In this document: one piece after another, positions 42,375 through 52,212 of the stretch
Layout of the letters: the number at the start of each line of letters is the position of its first letter
Numbering within the stretch: position 1 is the first letter of the stretch
Assembly (NCBI RefSeq): GCF_000723165.1
Contig: NZ_HG322949.1
Location: 4,990,747 to 5,054,746 of the forward strand
DNA length: 64,000 nt
Direction: 5' to 3'
From: Janthinobacterium agaricidamnosum NBRC 102515 = DSM 9628
GTDB lineage: Bacteria; Pseudomonadota; Gammaproteobacteria; Burkholderiales; Burkholderiaceae_D
Position numbers and translations under genes: made by a program
Notes under the pieces: model-generated
The model's database searches: none
What the model saw: only the letters and a program-made list of their open reading frames with translations
Told to the model about the DNA's origin: nothing

Positions 42375-42826
42375 CAGGGCTGGCCTTGATTGGTGCCGGC
42401 CGGCCAGACCAGCACCACCCGCGCTGGCGCACCCGCCTTGATCCGCACCTGGCGCTGCAAGCTCTTGCCGGCCAGCGTCGCTTGCAGGCGGTAACTGCCC
42501 GGCGCCAGCCTGGCCAGCAAATACGGACCGCCGGCGGTGGCTTGCAAGACCAGCACGCCTTTCGCATCGTGCACTTCGACCTTGACGTCGGACGCGAACT
42601 GCGCGCGCTGCGCCGATTGCACCGAGAATTCCAGCGTCAGCGGCCACGACTTGCTGGCGCTCTTGATCGCCGTCGACTCGTCCAGGCCGATGCCGCCGCT
42701 TAAATATTCCACCGCCCCGCTCTTGTGAATCGCCGGCAAAGCGCTGTCGCTTTGCGCCAGCGCCGCGCCTGAGCACAACATGCCCAACATCGCCGCCGCG
42801 GCGGCCTTGCTTTTCCAGTGTGTCAT
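42374..42826 (-). CDS. Exported protein with carboxypeptidase-regulatory-like (Ig-fold) domain
   Basis: 150 aa. Signal peptide (KAAAAAMLGMLCSGAALAQ), then a segment SGAVEYLSGGIGLDESTAIK and a C-terminal beta-sandwich with VKVEVHDAKGVLVLQATAGG and LLARLAPGSYRLQATLAGKS, typical of carboxypeptidase regulatory-like repeats that present beta-strands outside the cell. No catalytic residues. Probably periplasmic. Translationally linked to the small membrane protein gene that follows. Confidence 0.75.
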   Translation of the reverse strand: MTHWKSKAAAAAMLGMLCSGAALAQSDSALPAIHKSGAVEYLSGGIGLDESTAIKSASKSWPLTLEFSVQSAQRAQFASDVKVEVHDAKGVLVLQATAGGPYLLARLAPGSYRLQATLAGKSLQRQVRIKAGAPARVVLVWPAGTNQGQP

Positions 42827-42887
42827 GTCTATCTCCTTGGTGAGTCACAGCCTGCAACTACTATGGAACGCGATGCTTAGGTGGCGC

Positions 42888-43757
42888 TTAGCCGGGGCTT
42901 AGCCGATTCCGCAGCCAGCCCAGTACCTGTCCAAAAATGACGTCGCGATTCAGTTCGTTGAAATTCTCATGGTAGTTGGACGGGTAAAAATGATAGTCCA
43001 GCAATTCCGCCGGCACCGTCTTCAATATCGCCGCACCGGCCGTGCTATCGGCCAGCTTGTCGTCGCCGGCCAGCACCGCGAACAGCGGGAAACGCCAGGC
43101 GGCCAGTCCAGCGCCGCCTGACAGCGCCGCCTGGGCCGACGTCAGCGCATGCGCAAAACGCACCGTCACTTCGGTGGCGCGGAGATTGTCGCGCTCGTCG
43201 GCCAAGTGGCGCTCGGTGATGTCGCGGTCGTGGGTCAGCAGCATGGTCAGCGACGCCAGCGGCACTTTCATCGTCGGCGCGACTTTGGCCAGCAAACCCG
43301 ACAGCCAGTGCAGCGGCGCCGCCACCTTGATCGCATTCACATAATACGGCGACGAGATAATGAAACCCTGGATATCGCTGTCGCCGGCAAAGCGCCCCAA
43401 GCCCAGGTGCGTGGCGAGCAAGCCGCCCATCGAGTGGCCCATGATGAAAATCGGCAGCCCCGGATACGTGATTTTCACCCACAGCAAAAACAGTTCGGCA
43501 TCGTCGAGCAAGGTGTCGAAGCCGGGAATATCGACGCGTTTTTTGGCGTCGTGGCCGTGCATGTCGAAGCTGACCAGGGCAAAACCGTGGGCCCGGAAAT
43601 AGCGCGCCGGTTCGACATAATCGCCCGCATGCGCCATGCCGCCGTGCAGCGCCATGATCACGGCGCGCGGCTTTTGCTCCGGCCGCCAAATGTGGATGGT
43701 GCGCTCCACCAGGTCGCAGCACTTCAGCGTCGCCAACTCGTCTTCCGAAAATCTCAT
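42888..43757 (-). CDS. Alpha/beta hydrolase (monoacylglycerol lipase/lysophospholipase-like)
   Basis: 289 aa. MALHGGMAHAGDYVEPARYF oxyanion region, SFDMHGHDAKK, nucleophile elbow MGHSMGGLLATHLGL (GxSxG Ser near residue 113), acidic residue in AVLAGDDKLAD and terminal His in SNYHENFNELNRD. The HGHG-like and GHSMGG pattern places it with serine-aminopeptidase S33/monoglyceride lipase-type hydrolases. ATG 43757 has GGGGAGTG upstream. It begins 4 nt after the LysR gene, unusual for a target usually transcribed divergently, so the two are likely co-expressed. Confidence 0.87.
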   Translation of the reverse strand: MRFSEDELATLKCCDLVERTIHIWRPEQKPRAVIMALHGGMAHAGDYVEPARYFRAHGFALVSFDMHGHDAKKRVDIPGFDTLLDDAELFLLWVKITYPGLPIFIMGHSMGGLLATHLGLGRFAGDSDIQGFIISSPYYVNAIKVAAPLHWLSGLLAKVAPTMKVPLASLTMLLTHDRDITERHLADERDNLRATEVTVRFAHALTSAQAALSGGAGLAAWRFPLFAVLAGDDKLADSTAGAAILKTVPAELLDYHFYPSNYHENFNELNRDVIFGQVLGWLRNRLSPG

Positions 43758-43761
43758 CGTG

Positions 43762-44667
43762 TCACTCCCCACTCGTGGTTTGGATTTCTTCAACTAATTG
43801 TCGAGTGTATAACGGTAGTTCATCGAACTGGCGCACGCATATGGTCAAGTTGCGCACCGACCAGGCGTCGGACAGCCCGACAATCCGGATCGCCATGGTC
43901 AGCGCGCAGCGCAGCGCAGCCGATTGCGGCACCACGCTGATGCCGACGCCGTTTTCGACCATGCGGCAAATCGCATCGAAGCTGCGCAGCCGCACCCGCA
44001 CTTTCAGGCGCCGCCCGGCGCGCGCCGCATGCAGGCTCAAATACTGGTGCAGCGCGCTGCCGCCGGCCAGGCCGATGAAATCGAAATCGAGCAAGCCGGC
44101 AAAGTCCACCGTGCCATGCTCGCCGGTCGTGAGATTGGCCGCCTGATTGGCCGCGACGATGGCCACCAGCCGGTCCTGGCGGAAGGGAAAGGTCTGCAAG
44201 CCGGACATGTCGACCGAATCGGAAACGATGCCGACATCGGCGGCACCGTCGACCACGGCCTTGACGATGTCGTCGCTGAGGCGCTCTTCCAGGTCGACGT
44301 TCACGTTCGGATAACGCTCCATGAACGCGCCCAGCGCTTCGGGCAGGAATTCGCTGAGCGCGGCGGTATTCGACAGCAGCCGGATATGCCCTTTCAAGCC
44401 TTGCCCATACTCGCCCAGTTCGCCGCGCATCTTGTCGATTTGGCGCAGCACCAGCCGCGCATGGTGCAACAAGGTTTGTCCGGCCGGCGTCGGCGCCACG
44501 CCGCGCCGGCCGCGCACCAGCAGGGGCATGCCCAGTTCCTCTTCCATGCCGCGCACGCGCGCGCTGGCCGACGCCAGCGCCATGTGGCTGCGTTCGGCGC
44601 CGGCCGTCAAACTGCCGGTTTCGGCCACCTGCAGGAATAATTGAAGATCCACCAGATCGAAGCGCAT
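43762..44667 (-). CDS. LysR-family transcriptional regulator
   Basis: 301 aa. N-terminal winged helix-turn-helix at ~3-60 (DLQLFLQVAETGSLTAGAER, ALASASARVRGMEEELGMPL, then GVAPTPAGQTLL) and a LysR substrate-binding domain from ~90. ATG 44667 with AAAGGAGA upstream is the start. Divergent from the TauE-like permease gene across about 108 bp, so that permease and the downstream hydrolase are candidate targets. Inducer unknown. Confidence 0.92.
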   Translation of the reverse strand: MRFDLVDLQLFLQVAETGSLTAGAERSHMALASASARVRGMEEELGMPLLVRGRRGVAPTPAGQTLLHHARLVLRQIDKMRGELGEYGQGLKGHIRLLSNTAALSEFLPEALGAFMERYPNVNVDLEERLSDDIVKAVVDGAADVGIVSDSVDMSGLQTFPFRQDRLVAIVAANQAANLTTGEHGTVDFAGLLDFDFIGLAGGSALHQYLSLHAARAGRRLKVRVRLRSFDAICRMVENGVGISVVPQSAALRCALTMAIRIVGLSDAWSVRNLTICVRQFDELPLYTRQLVEEIQTTSGE

Positions 44668-44775
44668 CGCCGTCTCCTTTGACGACATGATAACGCGCCA
44701 GCCTCAGCTCAGTCCGAAGCCTGGCTCAAATTCTTCCGCATTTTCAAGCGCAGTCTTATAGGACAGAATCATTGC

Positions 44776-45555
44776 ATGGAAAATTACCTGCCTCTGTCCC
44801 TGCTGAATCCACAATCGGCGACGCTGCCGCTGGCGATCGGCGCCAGTTTCATGCTGGCCGGCCTGGTCAAGGGCGTGGTCGGCCTCGGCTTGCCGACAGT
44901 CGCGATGGGTTTGCTGAGCCTGCTGATGCCGCCGATGGAAGCGGCCGCGCTGCTGATCGTGCCGTCGATGGTGACCAATGTCTGGCAATTGGCGGCCGGC
45001 CCGGGCCTGGCGCCCTTGCTGCGGCGCCTGTGGCCGATGCTGCTGGCGGTTTGCGGCGGCACGCTGGCCGGCGGCGCGCTGCTGCCGCGCGATGGCGGTC
45101 CGGCGGCGGCCATCGCGCTGGGACTGGCGCTGGTGCTGTATGCGCTGGCCGGCCTGGCCGCGGTGCGCATGGCGGTGCCGCGCGCGTGGGAAGCGCGGCT
45201 GGCGCCGCTGATCGGCCTGGCCACCGGCGCGCTCACCTCGGCCACCGGCGTGTTCGTGCTTCCGGCGGTGCCGTATTTGCAGGGCCTGGGATTGGCAAAG
45301 GATGCACTGGTGCAGGCGCTGGGACTGGCGTTCACGGTATCGACCATGGCGCTGGCGGCCAGCCTGGCGCTGCAGGGCGCGTTCTCGGCCGGCGCGGCCA
45401 GCCACTCGCTGTATGCGCTGCTGCCGGCGCTGGGCGGCATGTTGATCGGCCAGTGGCTGCGCCAGCACCTGCAGCCGGCATTGTTCCAGCAATGCTTTTT
45501 CGCCGGCTTGCTGCTGCTGGGCCTGCACTCCACGCTGCGCCCGCTGCTGGCATGA
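44776..45555 (+). CDS. TauE/SafE-family membrane permease
   Basis: 259 aa with seven to eight hydrophobic helices arranged in two halves. Family hallmark at the N-terminus: FMLAGLVKGVVGLGLPTVAM, and the second-half repeat LIGLATGALTSATGVFVLPA. Proposed exporter/permease for sulfite, sulfonates or other organic anions in studied members; substrate here is unknown. Divergent from the LysR gene; the next gene overlaps by 4 nt (ATGA). Confidence 0.9.
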   Translation: MENYLPLSLLNPQSATLPLAIGASFMLAGLVKGVVGLGLPTVAMGLLSLLMPPMEAAALLIVPSMVTNVWQLAAGPGLAPLLRRLWPMLLAVCGGTLAGGALLPRDGGPAAAIALGLALVLYALAGLAAVRMAVPRAWEARLAPLIGLATGALTSATGVFVLPAVPYLQGLGLAKDALVQALGLAFTVSTMALAASLALQGAFSAGAASHSLYALLPALGGMLIGQWLRQHLQPALFQQCFFAGLLLLGLHSTLRPLLA

Positions 45556-45797
45556 ACGCCATCCAGGCCGCGCCGGGACTCAGGATAGAAGATGCCGGGC
45601 ATCTGCTGTACGCCTATGTGGCCGGCGAACAGGTCGCGGCGCTGGACTTCACGGCCAGCGGCGACAACGTGACGGTCAACGTCATTTACGTCAAACCGTG
45701 CTGGCGGCGCCAGGGCATCGCGACCGCCCTGACCCGCCACTTACTGCGCCGATATCCACACGCCGCTATCGGCGCGGATCGAACTTATACCCCGTAA
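45552..45797 (+). CDS. Short GNAT-fold acetyltransferase-like protein
   Basis: 81 aa. Contains [20 protein letters not shown], a strand followed by the acetyl-CoA pyrophosphate loop (R-R-Q-G-I-A) and helix of GNAT enzymes. It is about half of a usual GNAT domain, so it may be a minimal YjdJ-like member or a truncated gene. Start overlaps the TauE stop by 4 nt. Its 3' end runs 13 nt into the convergent pyrE gene, which may have shortened it. Confidence 0.65.
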   Translation: MNAIQAAPGLRIEDAGHLLYAYVAGEQVAALDFTASGDNVTVNVIYVKPCWRRQGIATALTRHLLRRYPHAAIGADRTYTP

Positions 45798-46447
45798 CGA
45801 CCGCGATAGGCCGATACCGCTTCTTTATGCTGCAGCAATTCCGGATCGGCGCCGCCGCCGTTCAGGTAGCTGAACAAATCGTCAAGATTGCCGATCGAGA
45901 TGACAGGAATGCCATATTGCCTGCTGACTTCCTGCACCGCCGAACTCGGCGACAACTGGCCGTCCGGGCCGGAGCGCTCCATGCGGTCCAGCGCGATCAG
46001 CACCGCGCACGGCTCGGCGCCGGCGGCGCGTATCATGTCGACCGATTCGCGCACCGAGGTGCCGGCCGAAATCACGTCGTCGATGATCACGACCTTGCCC
46101 TGCAATTTGGCGCCGACGATGGTGCCGCCTTCGCCATGGTCCTTGGCTTCCTTGCGGTTGAAGGCGAACGAGGTGTTGCGGCCCTTGCCGGCCAGCGCCA
46201 CGGCGGTGGCCGACGCCAGCGTGATGCCCTTGTAGGCGGGTCCGAACAGCATGTCGAATTCGACGCCCGAGTCGAGCAGCGTCTGCGCATAGAACTGCGC
46301 CAGCTCGGCCAGCGTGGCGCCGTCATGGAACAAGCCGGCATTGAAAAAGTATGGCGACTGGCGCCCGGCCTTGGTGGTGAACTCGCCGAACCGCAAGACT
46401 CCCTTGGATACTGAAAACGCGATAAACTGCTGGCGTAAATTATTCAC
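45785..46447 (-). CDS. pyrE: Orotate phosphoribosyltransferase
   Basis: 220 aa. Converts orotate and PRPP to orotidine monophosphate in pyrimidine synthesis. N-terminus [20 protein letters not shown] with [24 protein letters not shown]-binding motif [17 protein letters not shown] near residues 125-140. The GTG at 46447 is the start: it aligns with the E. coli N-terminus, and the nearby ATG is out of frame. Divergent from the exodeoxyribonuclease gene. Confidence 0.96.
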   Translation of the reverse strand: MNNLRQQFIAFSVSKGVLRFGEFTTKAGRQSPYFFNAGLFHDGATLAELAQFYAQTLLDSGVEFDMLFGPAYKGITLASATAVALAGKGRNTSFAFNRKEAKDHGEGGTIVGAKLQGKVVIIDDVISAGTSVRESVDMIRAAGAEPCAVLIALDRMERSGPDGQLSPSSAVQEVSRQYGIPVISIGNLDDLFSYLNGGGADPELLQHKEAVSAYRGRYGV

Positions 46448-46547
46448 ATGAGCCTCATTATTTGAAAGTGCCTGTATTTTAATCCCGGCGCACCGGCGAG
46501 ACAATCCGTTCCGCTGTCCGGCTCCGCCCTACTTTTACCGAATCCCT

Positions 46548-47327
46548 ATGCCAAAAATCATCTCCGCCAACCTGAATGGCATCCGCTCCGCCGCCAAAAA
46601 AGGCTTTTTTAACTGGATGGCGACGCAAACGGCCGATTTCATCTGCGTACAAGAGTTGAAGGCGCAACTACCCGACATGACGCCGGAATTCCTCAACCCG
46701 GGCGGCTATCATGGCCATTTCCACTATGCCGAGAAAAAGGGCTATTCGGGCACCGGCATCTACAGCAAGGTCGAACCGGACGCGGTGCACATCGGTTTCG
46801 GCAGCCCGGAATTCGATGCCGAAGGCCGTTATGTGCGCTGCGATTTCGGCAAGCTGACGGTGATTTCCGTGTATTGCCCCTCCGGTTCGTCCGGCCCGGA
46901 ACGCCAGGAAGCCAAGTTCCGCTTCATGGACCTGTTCTTGCCGCACCTGCTGCAATTGAAGTCCGAAGGCCGCGAAATCGTCATTTGCGGCGACTGGAAT
47001 ATCGCCCACCACGAAATCGACTTGAAAAACTGGAAAGGCAACAAGAAGAATTCCGGCTTCCTGCCCGAAGAACGGGCCTGGCTGACGCGCGTGTTCGACG
47101 AACTCGGTTATATCGACGTGCATCGCGGCCTCGACAAGCGCGAAGAACAATACACCTGGTGGAGCAACCGCGGCCAGGCCTACGCCAAGAACGTCGGCTG
47201 GCGCATCGATTACCACGTCGCCACCCCCGGCATCGCAGCCCAGGCCCATACCGTCAGCGTCTACAAGGATGAGCGTTTTTCGGACCATGCGCCGCTGATC
47301 ATCGATTACACGCCAAGAACCGCATAA
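46548..47327 (+). CDS. xthA: Exodeoxyribonuclease III (AP endonuclease)
   Basis: 259 aa exonuclease-endonuclease-phosphatase fold. Motifs: ISANLNGIRSAAKKG, CVQELKAQ (metal-binding Glu), GYSGTGIYSK, the catalytic GDWNIAHHEIDLKN, WWSNRGQAYAKNVGWRIDYH and C-terminal FSDHAPLIIDY (catalytic His). Cleaves DNA at abasic sites in base-excision repair. The symbol is used for the family; exoA is an equivalent name. Confidence 0.94.
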   Translation: MPKIISANLNGIRSAAKKGFFNWMATQTADFICVQELKAQLPDMTPEFLNPGGYHGHFHYAEKKGYSGTGIYSKVEPDAVHIGFGSPEFDAEGRYVRCDFGKLTVISVYCPSGSSGPERQEAKFRFMDLFLPHLLQLKSEGREIVICGDWNIAHHEIDLKNWKGNKKNSGFLPEERAWLTRVFDELGYIDVHRGLDKREEQYTWWSNRGQAYAKNVGWRIDYHVATPGIAAQAHTVSVYKDERFSDHAPLIIDYTPRTA

Positions 47328-47330
47328 ACA

Positions 47331-48242
47331 CTACAGGCTGCGGCGGCTCTCGAAATGGCGCCGCAGGCCGCTGAGCGGGTCGATGAAGCTGATCGCCCGC
47401 GCCAGCAATTGCAGCGGCTGCGACACGTCGTCTTCCTTGCACGGCAGCGCGACCGGATAAAACGCATCGTTGAGGATCGGGATGCCGAGCGCCGCCAAGT
47501 GCACCCGCAACTGGTGCTTGCGGCCGGTGTGCGGCCGCAGCCGGTACAACGTCGCATCGGGCCGGTGCTCGATGATATCGATCACCGTTTCCGAATTCGG
47601 CTCGCCGGCCTCTTCGCGCATCAGGAAAAACTTGTCGCCTTCGACCATGCGGCTGCGGTAAGTGAACGGAAAGGCGCGGCCGGCCAGACGCGGCGCCAGC
47701 GCCTCGTATTCCTTGTCGACTTCACGGCGCTGGAACAGCGACTGGTAAGCGCCCCGGCTCTGCTGGCGGCACGAAAAAATCACCACCCCGGCGGTCTCGC
47801 GGTCGAGCCGGTGGATCGGCGTCAAGTCTTCCAGCCCCAGCTTGTTTTTCAGCCGCACCAGCAAGGTCTCTTGCAGGAAGCGGCCGGTCGGTATCATCGG
47901 CAAGAAGTGCGGCTTGTCGACCACCACCAGGTGCTCATCCTGGAACAGGATCTCTTCGTGGAACGGGATCGGGGTTTCCTGCTCCAGCTCGCGGTAATAA
48001 AAGATGCGCATGCCAGGCCGGAACGGGCTGTCCGGGTACAGTGCCTGGCCATCGCCATCGACCACTTCGCCGCGCGCCATACGGCTGCGCCAGCCGGCCA
48101 TACCGACCTGCGGAAAACGTTCCAGCAGAAAGCTGAGCATGTCCGGCCAGCTGCCTTGCGGCAGCCACAGATAGCTGGGCGCGACGCCGTCGCGCATCGG
48201 CAACGGCGCCGGAGTTCGCGTTGAGGCGTTGGTCGGCTTCAA
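47331..48242 (-). CDS. RluA-family pseudouridine synthase
   Basis: 303 aa. Catalytic Asp in HRLDRETAGVVIFSC, preceded by LVVVDKPHFLPMIPTG and followed by QSLFQRREVDKEYEALAP and the C-terminal RPHTGRKHQLRVHLAALGIP. N-terminal region (~25-85) is a short S4-like or linker segment. Isomerises specific uridines of 23S rRNA or tRNA; which site cannot be told. Start overlaps the stop of the M48 peptidase gene by 4 nt. Confidence 0.92.
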   Translation of the reverse strand: MKPTNASTRTPAPLPMRDGVAPSYLWLPQGSWPDMLSFLLERFPQVGMAGWRSRMARGEVVDGDGQALYPDSPFRPGMRIFYYRELEQETPIPFHEEILFQDEHLVVVDKPHFLPMIPTGRFLQETLLVRLKNKLGLEDLTPIHRLDRETAGVVIFSCRQQSRGAYQSLFQRREVDKEYEALAPRLAGRAFPFTYRSRMVEGDKFFLMREEAGEPNSETVIDIIEHRPDATLYRLRPHTGRKHQLRVHLAALGIPILNDAFYPVALPCKEDDVSQPLQLLARAISFIDPLSGLRRHFESRRSL

Positions 48243-49171
48243 TTTTCCGCCAGCGTGGCGCCGCGGTACGGCGGCAATTGCGCGACACTGAGCCCCTTGC
48301 TGCGCGCATACACCGGCAGCAATTGCGCCATATAGCGGTTCATTTCATCGATGCGGTCGGCGCCCGATGGATGGGTCGACAGCCAGGCCGGCGGCGCGCC
48401 CTGGTTCAGCGCGCCCATTTTTTGCCACAGCACCACGCCGGCGCGCGGATCGAAACCGGCGCGCGCCGCCAGGTCCAGCCCGACCAGGTCCGCTTCTTTT
48501 TCATCGCCGCGCGAAAAGCGCAGGCTGATGCCCTTGGCCGTCATGTCGGACAGCGTATCGGTGATGCGCGGATCGACGCCGAACAGCGCCGACACGCCGG
48601 CGCCGAACAGCTTGGTCCCCATCGCGGTGACGCCGGACTTGGCGGCCTGTTCGCGGCCATGCTCGCGCAGCGCGTGGGCGATTTCATGTCCCATCACCAC
48701 CGCCACTTCATCGTCCGTCAATTTCAAGGTGGCCAAAATACCGCTGAAAAAGGCGATGCGTCCGCCCGGCATGCAAAAGGCGTTCACTTGCGGCGAATCG
48801 AGCAGGTTGACTTGCCACTGCCATTGCGCGGCGTCTGCATTCCAGCGCGTGGCGTGCGGAATCAGCCGCTTGGCGATGGCCCGCAAGCGCACGACTTGCG
48901 CATTGCTGGCCGGGACCAGCACGCCTTTCTGCTGCGCTTCGCCGAGCAGCGCCGCGTATTGACTTTGCGCCTGCTGGTCGACCTGGCGCGCGTCTTGCAG
49001 GTTACGCCAGCGCGACAGCGGCTTGACGGCGATGCCGTCCTGGACTTCGACCGTGCCGGCATTTTTGTTCGTGACCGGGCCGCCAATCTGGCCCGGGATA
49101 GGCTGCTGGGCCAGCGCCATGCCGCTGCCGGCCATCAGGCTCAGCGCGATGACTGTTTGTTTCAATTTCAT
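48239..49171 (-). CDS. M48-family zinc metallopeptidase, exported
   Basis: 310 aa. Signal peptide (KQTVIALSLMAGSGMALAQ), zinc motif VVMGHEIAHALREHGREQ (HExxH) with the third ligand Glu in the GDEKEADLVGLDLAARAGFD segment. Resembles periplasmic LoiP/YcaL-type M48 proteases acting in envelope quality control. ATG 49171 gives the signal peptide; the longer open frame to 49561 overlaps ampG and is not plausible. Overlaps both neighbours by 4 nt. Confidence 0.92.
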   Translation of the reverse strand: MKLKQTVIALSLMAGSGMALAQQPIPGQIGGPVTNKNAGTVEVQDGIAVKPLSRWRNLQDARQVDQQAQSQYAALLGEAQQKGVLVPASNAQVVRLRAIAKRLIPHATRWNADAAQWQWQVNLLDSPQVNAFCMPGGRIAFFSGILATLKLTDDEVAVVMGHEIAHALREHGREQAAKSGVTAMGTKLFGAGVSALFGVDPRITDTLSDMTAKGISLRFSRGDEKEADLVGLDLAARAGFDPRAGVVLWQKMGALNQGAPPAWLSTHPSGADRIDEMNRYMAQLLPVYARSKGLSVAQLPPYRGATLAEN

Positions 49172-50415
49172 GATGGTCGGGCACTCCACGGTGCGATTTT
49201 CGGCAGCATCATCATGGCAGGAAACGCCAGTACGAAGCACACGATAAAAAAGGTGAACCAGCCGGTTTCGGCGACGATATAACCGACCGAGGAATTGATC
49301 AGCGTGCGCGGCACCGCGGCCAGGCTGGACAGCAGCGCATACTGGGTCGCCGTATAGCGCGGGTCGGTCGAGCGCGACAGGAAGGCGACAAACGCGGCCG
49401 CGCCCAGGCCGAGGCTGGCGAACGCCTCGAAGCCGATCACGGCGCTCAGCAGCGCGGTATTGGCGCCAACCTGCGCCAGCCAGGCGAAGCCGAGGATGGC
49501 CAGCGCCTGCAAGGCGCCGAAGACCCACAAGCCCCGGTTGATGCCCAGCTTGACCATCCACAGACCGCCGACGATGCCGCCGGCCAGGCTGGCCCAGAAG
49601 CCGGTGGTATTGGCGGCCAGGCCGATTTGCGTCATCGAAAAACCGAGGTCCAGGTAAAACTTGGTGGCCAGCGCGGTGGCCATGCTGTCGCCGATCTTAT
49701 ACAGCAGCACGAAGGCCAGCATCCACAGCGCATGCGACCAGCCGTCGCGCTTGATGAATTCCTTGAACGGCAACACAATCGCCTCTTGCAGCGTCTTCGG
49801 CGGCGCGCCGTACAGCGCCGGCTCCTTGATCAGCAAGGTGCACAGCAAGCCGGGCAGCATGAAGGCGGCGGTAATCCAGAACACCGGCTGCCACGGCATG
49901 CGGTCGGCCAGGATCAGCGACAAGGCGCCCGGCACCATGCCCGCCACCTTGTAGGCGTTGACGAAGACCGCCGCGCCGAGCCCCTGCTGCTTATCGCTGA
50001 GGATTTCGCGGCGGTAGGCGTCGATGACGATGTCCTGGCTGGCCGACAGGAAGGCCACCCCGGCGGTGGCGGCCGCGATCAAGCCGACTTGCGTCAGCGG
50101 ATCGAGCATGCCCATGGCGCCGATCGCCAGGAACAGCGCCGACTGGGTCAGCGCCATCCAGCCGCGGCGCCGTCCGAGGCCGGCAAAGTTGTAGCGGTCC
50201 ATCAGCGGCGACCACAGGAATTTCCAGATATACGGAAATTGCACCAGCGCGAACAGGCCCAGCGCCTTGATGTTCAGGCCCGACTTGGCCAGCCATGCCT
50301 GCAGCAGGTACAGCAAGATGAACAGCGGCAGGCCGGAGCTGAAGCCCAGGATCAGCACCACCAGAAAGCGCCCGTTCAGATAGGCGCGCCAGCCCGCCGC
50401 CGTGGTTTCTTGCAT
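49168..50415 (-). CDS. ampG: AmpG-type MFS muropeptide permease
   Basis: 415 aa with about twelve hydrophobic helices. FLVVLILGFSSGLPLFILLY, FPYIWKFLWSPLMDRY and SASQDIVIDAYRREIL are typical of AmpG, which imports anhydromuropeptides for cell-wall recycling. The middle SLILADRMPWQPVFWITAAF and the Arg/Asp pattern fit. Begins 1 nt after the metW stop and ends within the M48 start, part of one minus-strand transcript. Confidence 0.9.
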   Translation of the reverse strand: MQETTAAGWRAYLNGRFLVVLILGFSSGLPLFILLYLLQAWLAKSGLNIKALGLFALVQFPYIWKFLWSPLMDRYNFAGLGRRRGWMALTQSALFLAIGAMGMLDPLTQVGLIAAATAGVAFLSASQDIVIDAYRREILSDKQQGLGAAVFVNAYKVAGMVPGALSLILADRMPWQPVFWITAAFMLPGLLCTLLIKEPALYGAPPKTLQEAIVLPFKEFIKRDGWSHALWMLAFVLLYKIGDSMATALATKFYLDLGFSMTQIGLAANTTGFWASLAGGIVGGLWMVKLGINRGLWVFGALQALAILGFAWLAQVGANTALLSAVIGFEAFASLGLGAAAFVAFLSRSTDPRYTATQYALLSSLAAVPRTLINSSVGYIVAETGWFTFFIVCFVLAFPAMMMLPKIAPWSARPS

Positions 50416-50416
50416 A

Positions 50417-51028
50417 TCAGTGCGCCGCTTTCTTACGCAGGCGGAATACCGCCAGGTCGCCGCGCAGATTCGGCAGCAGCGACACTATTTTACCTTCGGC
50501 CAGCGCGACGCATTCGATCACTTCCAGGCCGCATTCCTCGGCCAGTTCGCGGAAGTCGTTGATCGTGGCGCAGCGCACGTTGGGCGTGTCATACCATTGG
50601 TACGGCAGCGATCTGGAGACCGGCATACGGCCCTTCAGCAGCGCCCAGCGGTGCGGCCAGTGGGCAAAGTTCGGGAACGACACGATGGCTTCACTGCCGA
50701 CCCGCACAATGTCGCGCAACAGCGGTTCGACCTGCTTCATCATTTGCAGCGACGACAGGCACAGCACGGTGTCGAAGCTGTTGTCGCCGAAGACCGCCAG
50801 GCCTTTTTCCATGTCTTGCTGGATCACGTTGACGCCCCGTTTGGTGCTGGCCAGTACCTTGTCGTCGGCGATCTCGATGCCGTAGCCGCTGCAGGCCTTG
50901 TCGCTTTGCAGGTATTGCATCATGACGCCGTCGCCGCAGCCGACGTCGAGCACGTGGGCGTTTTGCGGGATCCAGTGGGCGATGAAGGCGAGGTCGGGAC
51001 GCAGCGCGCTCAAGTCGTTGAAATTCAT
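50417..51028 (-). CDS. metW: MetW methyltransferase-like protein
   Basis: 203 aa. SAM-binding motif [17 protein letters not shown] and [20 protein letters not shown] with [13 protein letters not shown] characterise MetW, always paired with MetX in betaproteobacteria and needed for full homoserine acetyl/succinyl-transferase activity in those tested. Starts inside the metX stop (ATGA, 51025-51028). ATG 51028 gives [16 protein letters not shown]; an in-frame upstream codon at 51091 lies within metX. Confidence 0.95.
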   Translation of the reverse strand: MNFNDLSALRPDLAFIAHWIPQNAHVLDVGCGDGVMMQYLQSDKACSGYGIEIADDKVLASTKRGVNVIQQDMEKGLAVFGDNSFDTVLCLSSLQMMKQVEPLLRDIVRVGSEAIVSFPNFAHWPHRWALLKGRMPVSRSLPYQWYDTPNVRCATINDFRELAEECGLEVIECVALAEGKIVSLLPNLRGDLAVFRLRKKAAH

Positions 51029-52212
51029 GCGTACTCCTTGCTGCGGACCGCTTGCGTTGGGGTCGATCCGGCGCCGCCAAGCTCGTTCCACACTTGTTCA
51101 TAATAGGCGCGCACCATATTCATGTAGCGCGCATCTTCCAGCAAAAATGCATCGTGGCCGTGCGGCGCGTCGATTTCGGCATACGTCACCTGGCGCCGGT
51201 TGCTGACCAGCGCCTGCACGATTTCGCGGCTGCGCTCGGGTGAAAAACGCCAGTCGGTCGAGAACGACGCGAGGAAGAACTTGGCCTGGGTGTTGGCCAG
51301 CGCCAGCGCCAGGTCGCCGCCGTGGGCGCGCGCCGGGTCGAAATAGTCGAGCGCCTTGGTGATCAGCAGATAGGTGTTGGCGTCGAAGTATTCCGAGAAT
51401 TTGTCGCCCTGGTAGCGCAAATACGATTCGATCTCGAAGTCGATGCCGAAGCCGAACTTGTAGTCGCCGGTCTCCGCTGCGTCGCGCAGCTTGCGGCCGA
51501 ATTTCTCGGCCATGTCGTCGTTCGACAGATAAGTGATATGGCCGACCATGCGCGCCACGCGCAGGCCGTTTTTCGGCACCACGCCGAATGCGTAGAAATC
51601 GCCGCCGCGGTAATCCGGGTCGGACAGGATCGCTTGCCGCGCCACGTCATTGAAGGCGATGTTTTGCGCCGACAGCTTGGCGGTCGAGGCGATCACCACG
51701 CAATGGCGCAGCCGGTCCGGGTACATGATGCTCCACGCCAGCGCCTGCATGCCGCCCAGCGACCCGCCCATCACGGCGGCGAATTGCCGGATGCCGAGCT
51801 GGTCGGCCAGCCGGGCCTGGGCCGCGACCCAGTCTTCCACGGTGACCACCGGGAAGGCGGCGCCGTACGGTTTGCCGGTGGCCGGATTGGTGTGCATCGG
51901 CCCGGTCGAGCCGAAGCACGAGCCGAGGTTGTTGACGCCGATGACGAAGAATTTGTCGGTGTCGAGCGGCTTGCCGGGACCGACCATATTGTCCCACCAG
52001 CCGACGTTTTTCGGCTGGTCGGCGTAGCGGCCGGCCACGTGGTGCGACGCGTTCAGCGCATGGCACACCAGCACGGCGTTCGACTGGTCGGCGTTCAGCG
52101 TGCCGTAGGTTTCATACATCAGGTGATAATCATGCAGCGAGGCGCCGCTTTGCAAGCGCAGCGGTTGCGGGAAATGCATGGTTTGTGGCGATACGATTCC
52201 AATGGAAGACAT
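51025..52212 (-). CDS. metX: Homoserine O-acyltransferase MetX
   Basis: 395 aa alpha/beta hydrolase-fold enzyme acylating homoserine, the committed step of methionine synthesis. Conserved GCSFGSTGP-like segment is [20 protein letters not shown], the nucleophile elbow is [12 protein letters not shown], catalytic Asp/His lie in [15 protein letters not shown] and [12 protein letters not shown]. Acyl donor (acetyl- or succinyl-CoA) is not assigned here. ATG 52212 ([18 protein letters not shown]) matches betaproteobacterial MetX; metW follows with 4-nt overlap. Confidence 0.95.
   Translation of the reverse strand: MSSIGIVSPQTMHFPQPLRLQSGASLHDYHLMYETYGTLNADQSNAVLVCHALNASHHVAGRYADQPKNVGWWDNMVGPGKPLDTDKFFVIGVNNLGSCFGSTGPMHTNPATGKPYGAAFPVVTVEDWVAAQARLADQLGIRQFAAVMGGSLGGMQALAWSIMYPDRLRHCVVIASTAKLSAQNIAFNDVARQAILSDPDYRGGDFYAFGVVPKNGLRVARMVGHITYLSNDDMAEKFGRKLRDAAETGDYKFGFGIDFEIESYLRYQGDKFSEYFDANTYLLITKALDYFDPARAHGGDLALALANTQAKFFLASFSTDWRFSPERSREIVQALVSNRRQVTYAEIDAPHGHDAFLLEDARYMNMVRAYYEQVWNELGGAGSTPTQAVRSKEYA

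Noticed and set aside
42374..42857. 271-aa minus-strand frame covering 42042-42857
   Set aside because: Its first 160 codons are a shadow of the exported-protein gene; only the last 110 codons look like a real membrane protein.
48239..49561. Longer N-terminus for the M48 peptidase
   Set aside because: The extra 130 residues are Arg/Gly/Pro-rich, overlap ampG and would hide the signal peptide.
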